A DNA stretch of 64,000 nucleotides. Source: Desulfatitalea tepidiphila (GTDB taxonomy: Bacteria; Desulfobacterota; Desulfobacteria; Desulfobacterales; Desulfosarcinaceae). Shown here in pieces: positions 1-9,584 of this stretch (position 1 is the first letter of the stretch; every line of letters begins with the position of its first letter). The translations under genes and the position numbers were made by a program. The stretch is taken from assembly GCF_001293685.1 (NCBI RefSeq), contig NZ_BCAG01000006.1, forward strand, positions 804,699 to 868,698. Reading direction: 5' to 3'. A model generated the notes under the pieces. The model saw nothing but the letters and a program-made list of their open reading frames with translations, searched no databases and was not told the origin of the DNA.

Positions 1-1
1 A

Positions 2-2497
2 TGCGGCAAGCCACTGGTATTAGGGGTCCTCTATCGCGTGGAGCAGTTGGCCGATCGGGAATCCGGCCTTCAACCACCCAAAGCTAGACCCTACGAAAGC
101 CTGATTCCATTAGAGGAGATCCTGGCCGAAACTTTTCAGACGTCCGTGACCACCAAACGGGTTCAGCAGGCCTGCCAGCGCCTGATTCGGCGCCACGGCA
201 GCGAATTCGATATCCTGCGAAACGTGCCGATCGAAGAGTTGAGTCAAAATGGCATCGCCTTGTTCGCGGAGGCGGTCGCGCGCATGCGCGAGGGCCGGGT
301 CATTTTCGATCCGGGATACGACGGGGAATTCGGACAGGTGCGCCTTTTCGAGCCTGACGAGCGGCGCGAGCTGTGTGGTCAGACATCGCTGTTCGCCATA
401 GCGGATAGTGAATGCCGCCAGGCAAAGGCTATCAAAGAAAACCGACCGGCAGCAGACTGTGCCGACGACGAGCCACCGCCTACAGATGGCATCATCAGGG
501 GGCCGACGGCGTCTTTGGCGGAAAACGTTCTTTTAAACAGCGCCCAACAGCGGGTTGTCGACCATCCAGGGGGTGCCTTGATCGTCGCCGCGGGCCCCGG
601 AACCGGCAAGACACGCACCATCACCTGTCGGATGGCCGCCCTGATTCGTGAGCGGCAAGTCCCGGCCGACGCGATCCTGGCGGTGACCTTCACCAACAGG
701 GCCGCACGAGAGATGGCCCAGCGACTGAACGCCATGCTCGGTCCCGGCTCGCAGAGGCCGTTCATCGCCACATTCCATAGCTTCTGCCGCCACCTCTTGC
801 AGGAGCGCGACCAATTTGCCGAGTACGGGCTGGCCGATGACACCGTGCGGGGAGCGATCCTGGCCGATGCCACGACGCAGGTAAAAGAGGCCAATCCAGC
901 CTGCCAGGTCACCCTGGCCAGGGCGATCGATTTTGTGGTGAGTGCCAAACAGCGACTCGTGAGACCCGATGGGGACTTGACGCCGCTGTTGCCGAGCGGC
1001 TCGGACGTCGATCCGTTGAGGGATATCTATCGCGCGTATCAGCGGTTGCTGGCGTTGCAGCAACTGCTCGATTTTGAGGATTTGATCCTGGAGGTGGTCG
1101 ATGCGCTGGAAACCGACGCGGCCTGGTGTCGGCACCTGCAGGAGCGGTTTACCCACATATTCGTGGATGAGTTCCAGGACGTCAATCACGGCCAGTACCG
1201 GCTGATCAGGCTTTTGGCCCCGCCGCAGGCCCATATCTGCGTCATCGGCGATCCAGACCAGGCCATCTATGGCTTCAGAGGATCCGATGTCCGCTACTTT
1301 TCACGCTTCGCCGAGGATTATCCAGGCGCACAGCGCATCCGCCTGGTTCAGAACTATCGATCCACCGATGCGATTCTCAGGGCCGCCTATCAATCCTTGA
1401 AACGCAACGGCGAATCGGCCGATGGCGAACGGGAGACGACATATTCCCTGCGTCAGGGAAAACTGACCCTCACCATTCTTGAATCCGCATCAGCGCGCGC
1501 CGAGGCCGTGGCCATCGGCCGATGCATCGAGCAGATGGTGGGCGGCACCGGCTTTCACGCGATCGATTTCGGCAAGGTCCAGGACAAAAAAGAGGATCGC
1601 AGCTTTTCCGATTTTGCCGTCCTTTTCCGCACCAACGACCAGGGTCGGCTTATCGACGAGGTGCTGCGGAAGGCCGGTATTCCCTGTCAGTTCGTCAGCA
1701 AGGAGGTGCTGACCCAACAGCGCGGCATGGTAAAAATAATGGCGCTCCTGCGTGTCATATCCTCGCGCGGCAGCTATGCGGACCTGTGCCAACTGAACGA
1801 TATCGTCACCCCCGGGGTCGGCCAGGACACCCTGAACGTCTTTAAGACGTGGGCGTATGCCCTCGGGTTGCCTCTGGAACGCGCGCTGAACAGCGCCATA
1901 CGGTTGCCCATCCAGGGTCTGTCCACCGCTCGGCAGCAGCGGCTGGTCGATCTGATTCGCCGGGTACAATCCTTGAGAAATGAGGGTTCAAACCTGAGTG
2001 TTGCCGAGATGATCGAACGGATATTGGCCCGCACGATGCTGGCCCATCAGATCGATCCCCGGGAGCGCCAGGACCTGCTTTCGCTTGCCGCCCATTACGA
2101 TGGCGATCTGCAGGCTTTTTTGGACGGTCAGGTGATGCGGAGCGACACCGATCTGTATCGGCCCGAGGCCGAGCGCGTGGCGCTGATGACCATGCACGCC
2201 GCCAAGGGTTTGGAGTTCGCGGTGGTATTCATCGCCGGCTGCGAAGAGGGTCTGGTGCCCTATATCCCGCCCGGCCAGGCGGCATGCGATGTGGAAGAGG
2301 AGCGCCGCCTCCTGTTCGTGGCCATGACCCGTGCCAAGGAGCGCCTCTATCTATCGTGGGCACGCAAGCGCACGCTCTACGGTAAGACCGAAGCGCGGCG
2401 GCCCACCTCCTTCTGGGAGCCCATCGACCCGAAGCTCCTGGAGCGCCTTTCTCAGCCGGTCAAAAAGGCCTCTCCACAACAGCTCTCTCTGTTTTGA
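2..2497 (+). CDS. EndoQ/PHP-UvrD fusion DNA helicase (5' end outside window)
   Basis: The frame is open from the first bases, so the gene begins upstream; 831 codons are visible. The first residues (CGKPL, then GVLYRVEQLADRE) match the zinc-binding end of the PHP-type endonuclease Q family, which introduces nicks at deaminated bases. After a linker there is a complete superfamily 1A helicase: Walker A GPGTGKT near visible residue 200, DEFQD (Walker B) near 387, GDPDQAIYGFRG near 416, QNYRST, the motif V segment MTMHAAKGLEF near 730 and the motif VI segment LLFVAMTRAKERL near 767. The fusion suggests that base-damage nicking and strand unwinding act together in repair. The helicase call is secure from motifs; the EndoQ call rests on the short N-terminal segment visible here. 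The stop codon overlaps a TTG of the downstream frame. Confidence 0.9.
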   Translation, partial: CGKPLVLGVLYRVEQLADRESGLQPPKARPYESLIPLEEILAETFQTSVTTKRVQQACQRLIRRHGSEFDILRNVPIEELSQNGIALFAEAVARMREGRVIFDPGYDGEFGQVRLFEPDERRELCGQTSLFAIADSECRQAKAIKENRPAADCADDEPPPTDGIIRGPTASLAENVLLNSAQQRVVDHPGGALIVAAGPGTGKTRTITCRMAALIRERQVPADAILAVTFTNRAAREMAQRLNAMLGPGSQRPFIATFHSFCRHLLQERDQFAEYGLADDTVRGAILADATTQVKEANPACQVTLARAIDFVVSAKQRLVRPDGDLTPLLPSGSDVDPLRDIYRAYQRLLALQQLLDFEDLILEVVDALETDAAWCRHLQERFTHIFVDEFQDVNHGQYRLIRLLAPPQAHICVIGDPDQAIYGFRGSDVRYFSRFAEDYPGAQRIRLVQNYRSTDAILRAAYQSLKRNGESADGERETTYSLRQGKLTLTILESASARAEAVAIGRCIEQMVGGTGFHAIDFGKVQDKKEDRSFSDFAVLFRTNDQGRLIDEVLRKAGIPCQFVSKEVLTQQRGMVKIMALLRVISSRGSYADLCQLNDIVTPGVGQDTLNVFKTWAYALGLPLERALNSAIRLPIQGLSTARQQRLVDLIRRVQSLRNEGSNLSVAEMIERILARTMLAHQIDPRERQDLLSLAAHYDGDLQAFLDGQVMRSDTDLYRPEAERVALMTMHAAKGLEFAVVFIAGCEEGLVPYIPPGQAACDVEEERRLLFVAMTRAKERLYLSWARKRTLYGKTEARRPTSFWEPIDPKLLERLSQPVKKASPQQLSLF

Positions 2498-2610
2498 TCG
2501 CGTCCGAACACCAGGATACAACCGATCAATTTGTACTGGACAACCCAGGACCTGCGTGGCAATATCGGTTCGTTTTTTCAGCACCGACCGATGATGGATT
2601 CGAAAAAAAG

Positions 2611-3513
2611 ATGAGCCACACCGTCATCCAATTCAATGGACATGAACGCCTGCTTGCAAAGGTAAAGGGCTATCTGCACGCCATGGACAAACTGATTCAA
2701 GACGGTGATCAGGCCATGGACCTGCTGATCAAGGCGCTGGATGTCGCCGATGATGAAACCAAACTGAAAATTGTTTTGCTGTTGGGTTCCATGGGCTCTG
2801 CCCGGGCCGTCTGGCCGCTCTATCGACTGATGACCGATTTGAACCAGAACGATACGATTCGGCACGCCGCCGCCTCCCAATTGAGCCTGGTGGGCGCCAT
2901 GACCAAGGACCATGGCGCCCTGGTGGACAACCTCATCGCCGATCTGGGCTATCATCATGCGGCCGTGCGCGCCGCCGCCGCATTTGCCTTGGGATGGGAG
3001 GGAAATCAGCGGGCCGTGGGGCCCCTGGTCGACGCCCTCTGCGACGTGGATCCTGAGGTGCAGCAGGCCGCTGTCGGCGCCTTGGCCAATATCGGCGATG
3101 AGCGCCTTTTCGACGTTCTGGCCAATGCCATGTGGCGAAGCACCAAGGAGCAGCAACGCTGCATCTTGTATCACCTGAGCTGTTTTAAATCGCACCACAA
3201 AGAGGTGATCGAAATCTGTGCCCACTACCTGGGGCAGGGCGATGCCGACCTGCGTTACGATGCCTTGGTGGTGTTGGACTCGGTGTGTGGCACCCAAAAA
3301 CCGCTGCACCTCTATCTGCAGTGCCTGGAAGATCCGGATCAAAGAATCCGAGAGCAGGCCCTGGTTTACCTGGCCGGCGCCGACAGGGGACAACTGAGAC
3401 GAAAAAATATGGATCTATGTGTGCTTCCCCTGGTTCAGGATGCCTCTCCCGTCGTTCGACAGGCCGCTTTGCGGCTCCTTAACCACATCGGTCACGGCCC
3501 CGTGCCGGTATAG
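2611..3513 (+). CDS. HEAT-repeat protein
   Basis: About 300 residues, rich in Ala and Leu, made of repeated helical pairs of HEAT/PBS-lyase type, for example AVRAAAAFALGWEGN, EVQQAAVGALANIGD and VVRQAALRLLNHIGH. Such proteins are usually soluble scaffolds for protein-protein contacts; no catalytic motif is visible. The frame is open upstream to a TTG at 2494 that overlaps the helicase stop. I chose the ATG at 2611 (MSHTVIQF) because the upstream residues do not look like HEAT sequence. The purine-rich stretch before this ATG is only a weak ribosome binding site. The gene follows the helicase closely and may be cotranscribed. No specific partner can be named. Confidence 0.75.
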   Translation: MSHTVIQFNGHERLLAKVKGYLHAMDKLIQDGDQAMDLLIKALDVADDETKLKIVLLLGSMGSARAVWPLYRLMTDLNQNDTIRHAAASQLSLVGAMTKDHGALVDNLIADLGYHHAAVRAAAAFALGWEGNQRAVGPLVDALCDVDPEVQQAAVGALANIGDERLFDVLANAMWRSTKEQQRCILYHLSCFKSHHKEVIEICAHYLGQGDADLRYDALVVLDSVCGTQKPLHLYLQCLEDPDQRIREQALVYLAGADRGQLRRKNMDLCVLPLVQDASPVVRQAALRLLNHIGHGPVPV

Positions 3514-3553
3514 CCGCACCGACACGCGCATCCAAGCCTTGAATCAATCCGTC

Positions 3554-3586
3554 CGGGCCTGCTTTAGCCGGCCCGTTTCGGTTTTT
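3554..3586 (+). terminator. Rho-independent terminator after the HEAT gene
   Basis: The arms CGGGCC (3554-3559) and GGCCCG (3570-3575) form a 6-bp GC stem, followed by TTTCGGTTTTT. It lies between the HEAT gene and the hydrolase gene, on the strand expected to end the first unit. Confidence 0.6.
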
Positions 3587-3624
3587 ATGTTCTATCGATA
3601 AACCTTGACAAACAGGAGCAGACG

Positions 3625-4416
3625 ATGCCGCTGATGACCATCGACGATGCCGTCATCCACTATCGGTGGGATGGCCCCGACTCGGGACCGGTGGTGATGA
3701 TGTCCCATTCCCTGGCTTCAGACATGGGTATGTGGGACCCACAGGTCGACCCCCTGGTCGCTTCCGGGTACCGCGTGTTACGCTACGACCATCGCGGCCA
3801 CGGCCGATCGGCCGTGACGCCCGGCCCGTACACCATCGATCGGTTGACCGCAGACGCCGTGGCACTGATGGACGGATTGAAGCTGGACAGGGTCCATTTC
3901 GTGGGACTCTCCATGGGCGGCATGGTCGGTCAACGCCTGGGGGGCGCCCATGGCCACAGGCTAAACTCCTTGACCCTCAGCTCCACCTCGGCCCATATGC
4001 CGCCGCCCGATCTCTGGCAGGAACGGATTCAGGTGGTCGCCGACCAGGGCCTGTCCGCAGTGGCCGACGCCACTATCGAGCGCTGGTTCACCGCCACCGG
4101 TCAGGCCCGCCTGACCGAGGCGGTCCAACGGATTCGGGACGCCATTTTGGCCACAGCACCGGAGGGTTTTTCCGCCTGTTGTGCCGCAATTCGCGACATG
4201 GACCTGCGCGACGACCTCCGGTCGATTCGTGTCCCCACCTTGATTACAGTCGGCGAACACGACCAGGGCACACCGGTGGCTGCGGCACGGTTCATCCACG
4301 AGCGTATCGCCGGCTCACAGCTCACCATCATCGCCGATGCGGCCCACATGCTCAATATCGAGCAGGCCGAGGTGTTTAACCGGACGCTTCTCGGCTTTCT
4401 CGGCGTTGTGGCATAA
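3625..4416 (+). CDS. Alpha/beta hydrolase, 3-oxoadipate enol-lactonase-like
   Basis: 263 residues, a single alpha/beta-hydrolase fold. The nucleophile elbow is GLSMGGMVG (Ser near residue 95), the acid is probably Asp in VGEHDQGTP, and the catalytic His is in ADAAHML. An oxyanion-region motif (MSHSLASD, 'HSLG'-like) lies near residue 27. The pattern is closest to PcaD-type enol-lactonases and related esterases, but there are no other protocatechuate genes nearby, so the substrate is unknown. An AGGAG ribosome binding site precedes the ATG. It is followed at 90 bp by an acyl-CoA ligase on the same strand and may share its transcript. Confidence 0.8.
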   Translation: MPLMTIDDAVIHYRWDGPDSGPVVMMSHSLASDMGMWDPQVDPLVASGYRVLRYDHRGHGRSAVTPGPYTIDRLTADAVALMDGLKLDRVHFVGLSMGGMVGQRLGGAHGHRLNSLTLSSTSAHMPPPDLWQERIQVVADQGLSAVADATIERWFTATGQARLTEAVQRIRDAILATAPEGFSACCAAIRDMDLRDDLRSIRVPTLITVGEHDQGTPVAAARFIHERIAGSQLTIIADAAHMLNIEQAEVFNRTLLGFLGVVA

Positions 4417-4505
4417 TCTTCAGTCCAACTACACCGCTCGCGGTTTCGATGGTCAAACAGAATCGAAACCGGGACCATCTCGCACATACAAGGAGGCAGA
4501 ACCGC

Positions 4506-6203
4506 ATGGAGCCCATCTGGATCGAGCAATGGCCATCGTTTATACCCAAGGAGATCACCTACCCCCGTGGACGCAAACCGGTTTTCGAGTATCTGCGGGA
4601 CAATGCCCGGGAGTTCCCCGACCGTACCGCCATCGTCTTTTACGGCAAGGAGGTGACCTACGGCGAGCTGGACCGCATGTCCGAACAATTCGCCCATTAT
4701 CTCATGGATGCCGGTTTCCAGAAAGGCGACCGCATCGCCCTGTTTCTGCCCAGCTGCCCCCAATATCACATCGCCCATTACGGTATCTGTAAGATGGGCG
4801 GCGTCATCGTGCCCTGCAGCCCGTTGTTCAAAGAGTGGGAGCTGGCCTACCAGCTGCGCGATACCGGGGCCAAGGCCATCGTCAGCCTCGACCTGCTCTA
4901 CCCGGTGGTCGCAGCCGCGACCCTGGAGAGTGATCTGAAAACCGTTCTCGTCACCAGCCTGCACGATTTTCTGCCCCCGCAACCGACCATGAACCTGGCG
5001 CCCATGATGGCGGCCCCCAAGGCCACGATTCCCGATGCCACCGAGTTCATGGATATCTTCGCCCGCTATCCATCCGATCCGGTCAAGGTGACGGTGGAAC
5101 TCGACGATCCGGTCCAGCTCCAGTTTACCGGCGGCACCACCGGGCTGCCCAAGGGCGCCATCCTGACCCACAGCGGCAAGCTCTTCAAGGTGGCCGCCCT
5201 GATGAGCGTCAAGGAGGGCAACCGGCAATATCTGAATCTTCCCGGTGAGTTCATGATCAGCCTGGCCATTCTGCCCACCTTCCATATCGCCGGCATGCTG
5301 GGTGCCGTGGATACCATGATCGCCATGGGCGATACCCAGATCCTGATGCTGATGTTCGATCCCGTCGCCGCCATGCAGGCCATCGAAAGATACAAGGTGC
5401 AATTCTTCCAGGCGGCGGTGCCCATGAACATGGCCATCATGGGGCATCCCGATCGACCCCAATACGACTTGTCTTCCCTGCGGCTCTGCCTCACCACCAG
5501 TTTCGGCATTCAGTTGACCGAAGCGATTGCCAAACGGTGGGCCGACGATACCGGCGGCTGTCTGTTGGCGGAGGCGGCCTATGGTTTGACGGAAACCCAC
5601 ACCTTCGACACCTTCATGCCCATCGACAAACCCAAATTTGCAGCCGGTTGCCAGGGAATTCCCATACCCGGGCAGCAGATCAAGATCGTCTCCTGGGAAG
5701 ATCGCGCCAAAGAGGTGCCCGTAGGTGAGATGGGAGAGATTGTGATCAAGAACCCTGCCGTTCTCAAGGGATACTGGAACAAGCCGGAAGAAACCCGGGA
5801 GGCGCTCGTCGACGGATGGGTCTACACCGGCGACATGGGCAAGTTCGACGACGACGGCTTTCTTTACTTCCTGGGACGCAAAAAAGAGATGATCAAGGTG
5901 TCGGGATTCAGCGTATTTCCCGAAGAGGTGGAGACGTTCCTGCTGACCCATGAGGCCGTGGATAAGGTGGCCGTCATCGGAGCGCCCGACCCTAAAAAGG
6001 GAGAGGTGATCAAGGCCTTCGTGGTGCCCAAGCCGCAATTCAAGGGAAAGATATCGGCCGACGAGATCATTGCCTGGGCCAAACCGCGTATCTCCTCCTA
6101 CAAGGTGCCCCAGGCCGTGGATTTCCGTGATGAACTGCCCATGAGCGGCGTGGGCAAGGTGCTGCGGCGCGTGCTGGTCGAGGAAGAGCAGAATAAAAAA
6201 TAG
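4506..6203 (+). CDS. AMP-dependent acyl-CoA synthetase/ligase
   Basis: 565 residues, ANL superfamily. It activates a carboxylic acid as acyl-AMP and transfers it to CoA. Visible motifs are the P-loop-like QFTGGTTGLPKGA near residue 210, YGLTETHT near 362, YTGDMGKFDDDGF near 440, the hinge GRKKEMIKVSGF, and the catalytic Lys in SGVGKVLRR near the C-terminus. The start is the ATG at 4506, preceded by AGGAGG (4491-4496). The frame is open further upstream to 4449, but that segment reads over the ribosome binding site. A medium- or long-chain fatty or aromatic acid is the likely substrate class; the exact one cannot be read. The gene ends 3 bp from the convergent TerC gene. Confidence 0.9.
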   Translation: MEPIWIEQWPSFIPKEITYPRGRKPVFEYLRDNAREFPDRTAIVFYGKEVTYGELDRMSEQFAHYLMDAGFQKGDRIALFLPSCPQYHIAHYGICKMGGVIVPCSPLFKEWELAYQLRDTGAKAIVSLDLLYPVVAAATLESDLKTVLVTSLHDFLPPQPTMNLAPMMAAPKATIPDATEFMDIFARYPSDPVKVTVELDDPVQLQFTGGTTGLPKGAILTHSGKLFKVAALMSVKEGNRQYLNLPGEFMISLAILPTFHIAGMLGAVDTMIAMGDTQILMLMFDPVAAMQAIERYKVQFFQAAVPMNMAIMGHPDRPQYDLSSLRLCLTTSFGIQLTEAIAKRWADDTGGCLLAEAAYGLTETHTFDTFMPIDKPKFAAGCQGIPIPGQQIKIVSWEDRAKEVPVGEMGEIVIKNPAVLKGYWNKPEETREALVDGWVYTGDMGKFDDDGFLYFLGRKKEMIKVSGFSVFPEEVETFLLTHEAVDKVAVIGAPDPKKGEVIKAFVVPKPQFKGKISADEIIAWAKPRISSYKVPQAVDFRDELPMSGVGKVLRRVLVEEEQNKK

Positions 6204-6206
6204 GGC

Positions 6207-6908
6207 CTATCCCTTTTGCAGCTTGCGACGGTTGTGTTCGTAGCGCATCTGCAGCATTTCCACGAAGAGGGCGAACCCCATGGGCAGATAGATATAGGCC
6301 TTGGGCACATGTTTGTGCATGCCCTCCATGAATAGCGTTACGCCGATGGTGATGAGAAAGGATAGCGCCAGGATTTTCAGCGCCGGATGGTTGAGGATGA
6401 ACTCGCCGATCGGCCGGGCGAAGAACAGGATGCCCACGAACGAGAGCACCACGGCCAGGACGATGATCCACAATTCGGACGTCAGGCCCACGGCGGTGAT
6501 CACCGAGTCGATGGAAAAGACGATGTCGAGCAGCACGATTTGGCCGATCACCGCCCCGAAGGCGCCGCTTTTGGGTGCATCGTGGGACGTTCGTTCATCC
6601 ACGAGCGACAGGGTGTGGTGGATTTCGCGCACCGCCTTGTAGAGGAGGAAAAAACCGCCGCCGATCAGAATCAGATCGCGAACCGACAGGGTCCAGATCA
6701 CCGGACGGGTCATGGCCACTAGAAAGACGACCAGGGAGAGCATGGCGATCCGCGCTACCAGGGCCAGGGCCAGCCCCAGTACCCGCGCCTTCTGGCGCTT
6801 TTCCGCCGGCAGCCGGCCGACGAAGATGGCGATGACCAGCACGTTGTCCACCCCAAGAACCAGTTCCAGGCCGATCAGCAGGGCCAGTAACGCCAGTGAA
6901 TCCGCCAT
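6207..6908 (-). CDS. TerC family integral membrane protein
   Basis: 233 residues, almost entirely hydrophobic, with about seven predicted membrane segments. The TerC-family Asp motifs within the membrane are visible as LGVDNVLVIAIF (residues ~18-29) and DIVFSIDSVITAVG (~127-140). Family members are linked to tellurite resistance and to metal (Mn/Ca) handling of exported proteins. GGAG precedes the ATG at 8-10 bp. The gene is convergent with the acyl-CoA ligase. The specific ion is unknown. Confidence 0.9.
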   Translation of the reverse strand: MADSLALLALLIGLELVLGVDNVLVIAIFVGRLPAEKRQKARVLGLALALVARIAMLSLVVFLVAMTRPVIWTLSVRDLILIGGGFFLLYKAVREIHHTLSLVDERTSHDAPKSGAFGAVIGQIVLLDIVFSIDSVITAVGLTSELWIIVLAVVLSFVGILFFARPIGEFILNHPALKILALSFLITIGVTLFMEGMHKHVPKAYIYLPMGFALFVEMLQMRYEHNRRKLQKG

Positions 6909-6973
6909 GGCGATATCTCCTTCAGATTTTTAAATTTTTATGGATTCACAGGTAATATTTTCAGACGGCGCCG

Positions 6974-8437
6974 TCATTTTCGCTTTTTCCGCCGTTCATA
7001 GTAGCGACACAGCCGGGAAAGAGCCCGGGCCGCGCGGCCGATCGAGGGAAATACCGCATAGCCGGCAGTGCCGAAGGCGGCCCTGATGGCCGCCCCGTCG
7101 GCAGCCAGCCGGCTGTCGCCACCTTCCGAGTCCACCACGAACACAATGGGTTTGTGGCCCGATCGGGTGTCGAGCATGTCGAGGGTCTCGGCGGTCAAGT
7201 CCGGGGTTTTGGGCATGTGAAACGCATTTCGGGCAATGAGTCGGTCGACCACGATCAGGTCCACCGCGGCTTCCTCCTCGGCCATGTCGATCAGATGGCC
7301 CAGGCAGGCGGTATCGGTGAATACCTGCCACATATCCAACGGGTTGCCGGCGATGGAGCCGGCTTCGGGAACGATCTCGCGCAGGCGCGCCATGGTCGGG
7401 GCACCCAGCGGCGGCACACTCAACCCCTCGCGCACGAAGGTGTCGCCGTACAACACGCTGGTGCCCCCGCCGCCTCCGATGATAAAGACCCCGTTGGCGC
7501 GCGGCGGAGGAACGAAGGCAAACGCCATCAGGGCATCCATCCAGCCGTCCAGCGTTTGCACCGGGATCATGTTGGCCTGGCGGAACACCGCCTCCCAGAT
7601 GGCAGCGCGACCGGCCATGGCGCCGGTGTGGGAGGCCACCGTGCGGGAACCCGCATCGCTCTGCCCGCCCTTGATAACGACGATGGGTTTGCTTCGACCG
7701 ATCTTCCGGGCAAGTTCCAAGAGCCGGCCTCCGTCATCGATCCCCTCCAGATACATACCGATCACCTTGATCAGCGGATCATCGCCGAAGGCGTCCAGAA
7801 AATCGAGCGCACCGAGCACACTGCCGTTGCCCACGCTGACCGCCTTTTCAACGCCCAGGCCTAGCGATGCGGCATACTCGGTCAAGCGCTGGGTCATGCC
7901 CCCCGACTGGGAGATGATTCCCAAGGGGCCGACAACGCCCGGTATGGCGCCCCAGGCGGTAAGTCCCACGGCCGGCCGATAGGGTCCCATGCAGTTCGGT
8001 CCGATCAGCCGTATGCCATACCGCACGCAGGTGGAGACGAGGCGCGCGGCCATCTCCTGGCCGGCCGCGGTGCCGAGTTCGTCGAATCCGGCGGTCAACA
8101 GATGAATGTGCCGTGCGCCTTTGCCGGCGCAGGCCTCGATCACCGCGGGAACGTTGGCGGCGGCCACCGCCACCATCACCAGGTCGGGGACTTCGGGCAA
8201 CGATGCCACATCCGGCCAGGCCTTGACGCCGAGAATGTCGTCCGCCTTGGCATTGATGGGGTAGAGGCGGCCTGCATAACCCGCATCGATGAGTTTGCGC
8301 ATAAAGCTCAACCCACCGAAACGCCATCCGGAGCGGGAGACGCCCACCAGGGCGATGCTTTGCGGGTTGAAGAACTTGTCCATATCCGCGGGGGTCAAAC
8401 GCTGGGCCAAGGCATACTCCTTTTTGAATGGGGTCAT
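6974..8437 (-). CDS. CoA-binding protein, ADP-forming acyl-CoA synthetase alpha subunit type
   Basis: 487 residues. The N-terminal CoA-binding Rossmann domain (PQSIALVGVSRSG, residues ~27-39, to about 150) is followed by two succinyl-CoA-ligase-like flavodoxin domains. The phospho-histidine motif SHTGAMAG is present near residue 270. This is the alpha-subunit layout of NDP-forming acetate/acyl-CoA ligases. The ATP-grasp beta half is neither fused nor adjacent, so the partner must be encoded elsewhere or the protein works differently. The gene is divergent from the ABC exporter genes across a 170-bp gap. Confidence 0.85.
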   Translation of the reverse strand: MTPFKKEYALAQRLTPADMDKFFNPQSIALVGVSRSGWRFGGLSFMRKLIDAGYAGRLYPINAKADDILGVKAWPDVASLPEVPDLVMVAVAAANVPAVIEACAGKGARHIHLLTAGFDELGTAAGQEMAARLVSTCVRYGIRLIGPNCMGPYRPAVGLTAWGAIPGVVGPLGIISQSGGMTQRLTEYAASLGLGVEKAVSVGNGSVLGALDFLDAFGDDPLIKVIGMYLEGIDDGGRLLELARKIGRSKPIVVIKGGQSDAGSRTVASHTGAMAGRAAIWEAVFRQANMIPVQTLDGWMDALMAFAFVPPPRANGVFIIGGGGGTSVLYGDTFVREGLSVPPLGAPTMARLREIVPEAGSIAGNPLDMWQVFTDTACLGHLIDMAEEEAAVDLIVVDRLIARNAFHMPKTPDLTAETLDMLDTRSGHKPIVFVVDSEGGDSRLAADGAAIRAAFGTAGYAVFPSIGRAARALSRLCRYYERRKKRK

Positions 8438-8544
8438 CGGTCGGGACGGTCGGTGGATGCGGTCCGTATGCGAGAAGAAGACTATGGGGCCGACGTGGAT
8501 TTGGCAAGCAAAAAGGCGGTATCATGCAGACCTGTTTTGATGGA

Positions 8545-8573
8545 TTGACAAATCCAACCAGGAAAGGTTTATT
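8545..8573 (+). promoter_or_regulatory. Sigma-70-like promoter for the ABC exporter genes
   Basis: TTGACA at 8545-8550, a 17-bp spacer and TTTATT at 8568-8573. It lies about 37 bp upstream of the ATPase start. The -35 box is consensus; the -10 box is weaker. Confidence 0.5.
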
Positions 8574-8609
8574 CCATAAAAATCTCTTTTACCAAGGATG
8601 TGCCGCGAC

Positions 8610-9584
8610 ATGACCGATGCCATTGTCGTAGAAAATATCGCCAAGCGGTTTGAAAAAGTCGATGCGGTCGCCGGCATTTCGTTCAGCGTGCGGGAAGGAG
8701 AACTCTTTGGTTTTCTCGGTCCCAATGGGGCCGGCAAGACCACGACCATCAACATGCTCACCGGCCTGGCGCGACCCGATGCCGGAACGATCCATATCGG
8801 CGGCATCGACTGTACCGCCCGTCCGCGCTCGGCCCAGTATCTGATCGGCGTGGTGCCGGACGAGAGCAATCTCTACCCGGAACTCACCGGTTTCGGCAAT
8901 CTCTGTTTCTGCGCGGCCCTTTACGGCATGGGAAAGGCCGAAAGAGAAGCAAGGGCCAGGGAGTTGTTGGACCGCTTCGACCTCGCCGAGGCGGCGAATC
9001 GCAAGTTCGTCGGCTATTCCAAGGGCATGAAGCGCAAGCTCACCATCGCCGCAGGGATCATCCACAGGCCCGCCATCCTGTTTCTCGACGAGCCCACCAC
9101 CGGTATCGACGTGGCCAGCGCCAGGCACTTGCGCCAGCTCATCGACGACTTGCATCGCAGCGGCACCACGATTTTCCTGACCACCCACTACATCGAAGAG
9201 GCGGAACGGCTCTGTGACCGCATCGCCTTCATCGTGTCCGGCCGCATCGTCCGGGTCGATACGGTCGACCATCTGGTTCAGCCGATCCAGGGAAAACATG
9301 TGGTTCAAATCACCAGCACCCATACCAGCCAGGCGTTGCATGCCGGACTTTCCCAGGCCTTTCCGGGCGTGGAGTTTTCACTTCCCGGTCCCGGCCGCAT
9401 CCGGGTGCAGGCCGACACCCCGATCCATGTCGGTCCCCTGATTCGCTTTTTGGAGGATCATGGGGCCGAGGTTACCGAAGCGCGCAGGATGCAGTTGTCG
9501 CTGGAAGATATATTTGTTCGGATCACGGGCATCGCGGCGGATGCCATGCACAAGGAAAAGGAAAAGGGGGGCGGCCCGAAATGA
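8610..9584 (+). CDS. ABC transporter ATP-binding protein
   Basis: About 324 residues. Walker A GPNGAGKTT, the Q-loop region, the signature YSKGMKRKL, Walker B ILFLDEPTTGID and the switch His in LTTHYIEEAE are all present. The C-terminal ~90 residues carry the extension typical of DrrA/NodI-type exporters. I place the start at the ATG at 8610 with AAGGA at 8594-8598; an in-frame ATG at 8598 sits inside that ribosome binding site. The stop overlaps the permease start by 4 bp (ATGA), so translation is coupled. The exported substrate is unknown. Confidence 0.9.
   Translation: MTDAIVVENIAKRFEKVDAVAGISFSVREGELFGFLGPNGAGKTTTINMLTGLARPDAGTIHIGGIDCTARPRSAQYLIGVVPDESNLYPELTGFGNLCFCAALYGMGKAEREARARELLDRFDLAEAANRKFVGYSKGMKRKLTIAAGIIHRPAILFLDEPTTGIDVASARHLRQLIDDLHRSGTTIFLTTHYIEEAERLCDRIAFIVSGRIVRVDTVDHLVQPIQGKHVVQITSTHTSQALHAGLSQAFPGVEFSLPGPGRIRVQADTPIHVGPLIRFLEDHGAEVTEARRMQLSLEDIFVRITGIAADAMHKEKEKGGGPK

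Noticed and set aside
4101..6038. A 645-codon open frame on the minus strand opposite the hydrolase and acyl-CoA ligase genes
   Set aside because: It is antisense to two genes with clear catalytic motifs, its translation is His/Gly-rich low-complexity with no family pattern, and GC-rich third positions explain the lack of stops.
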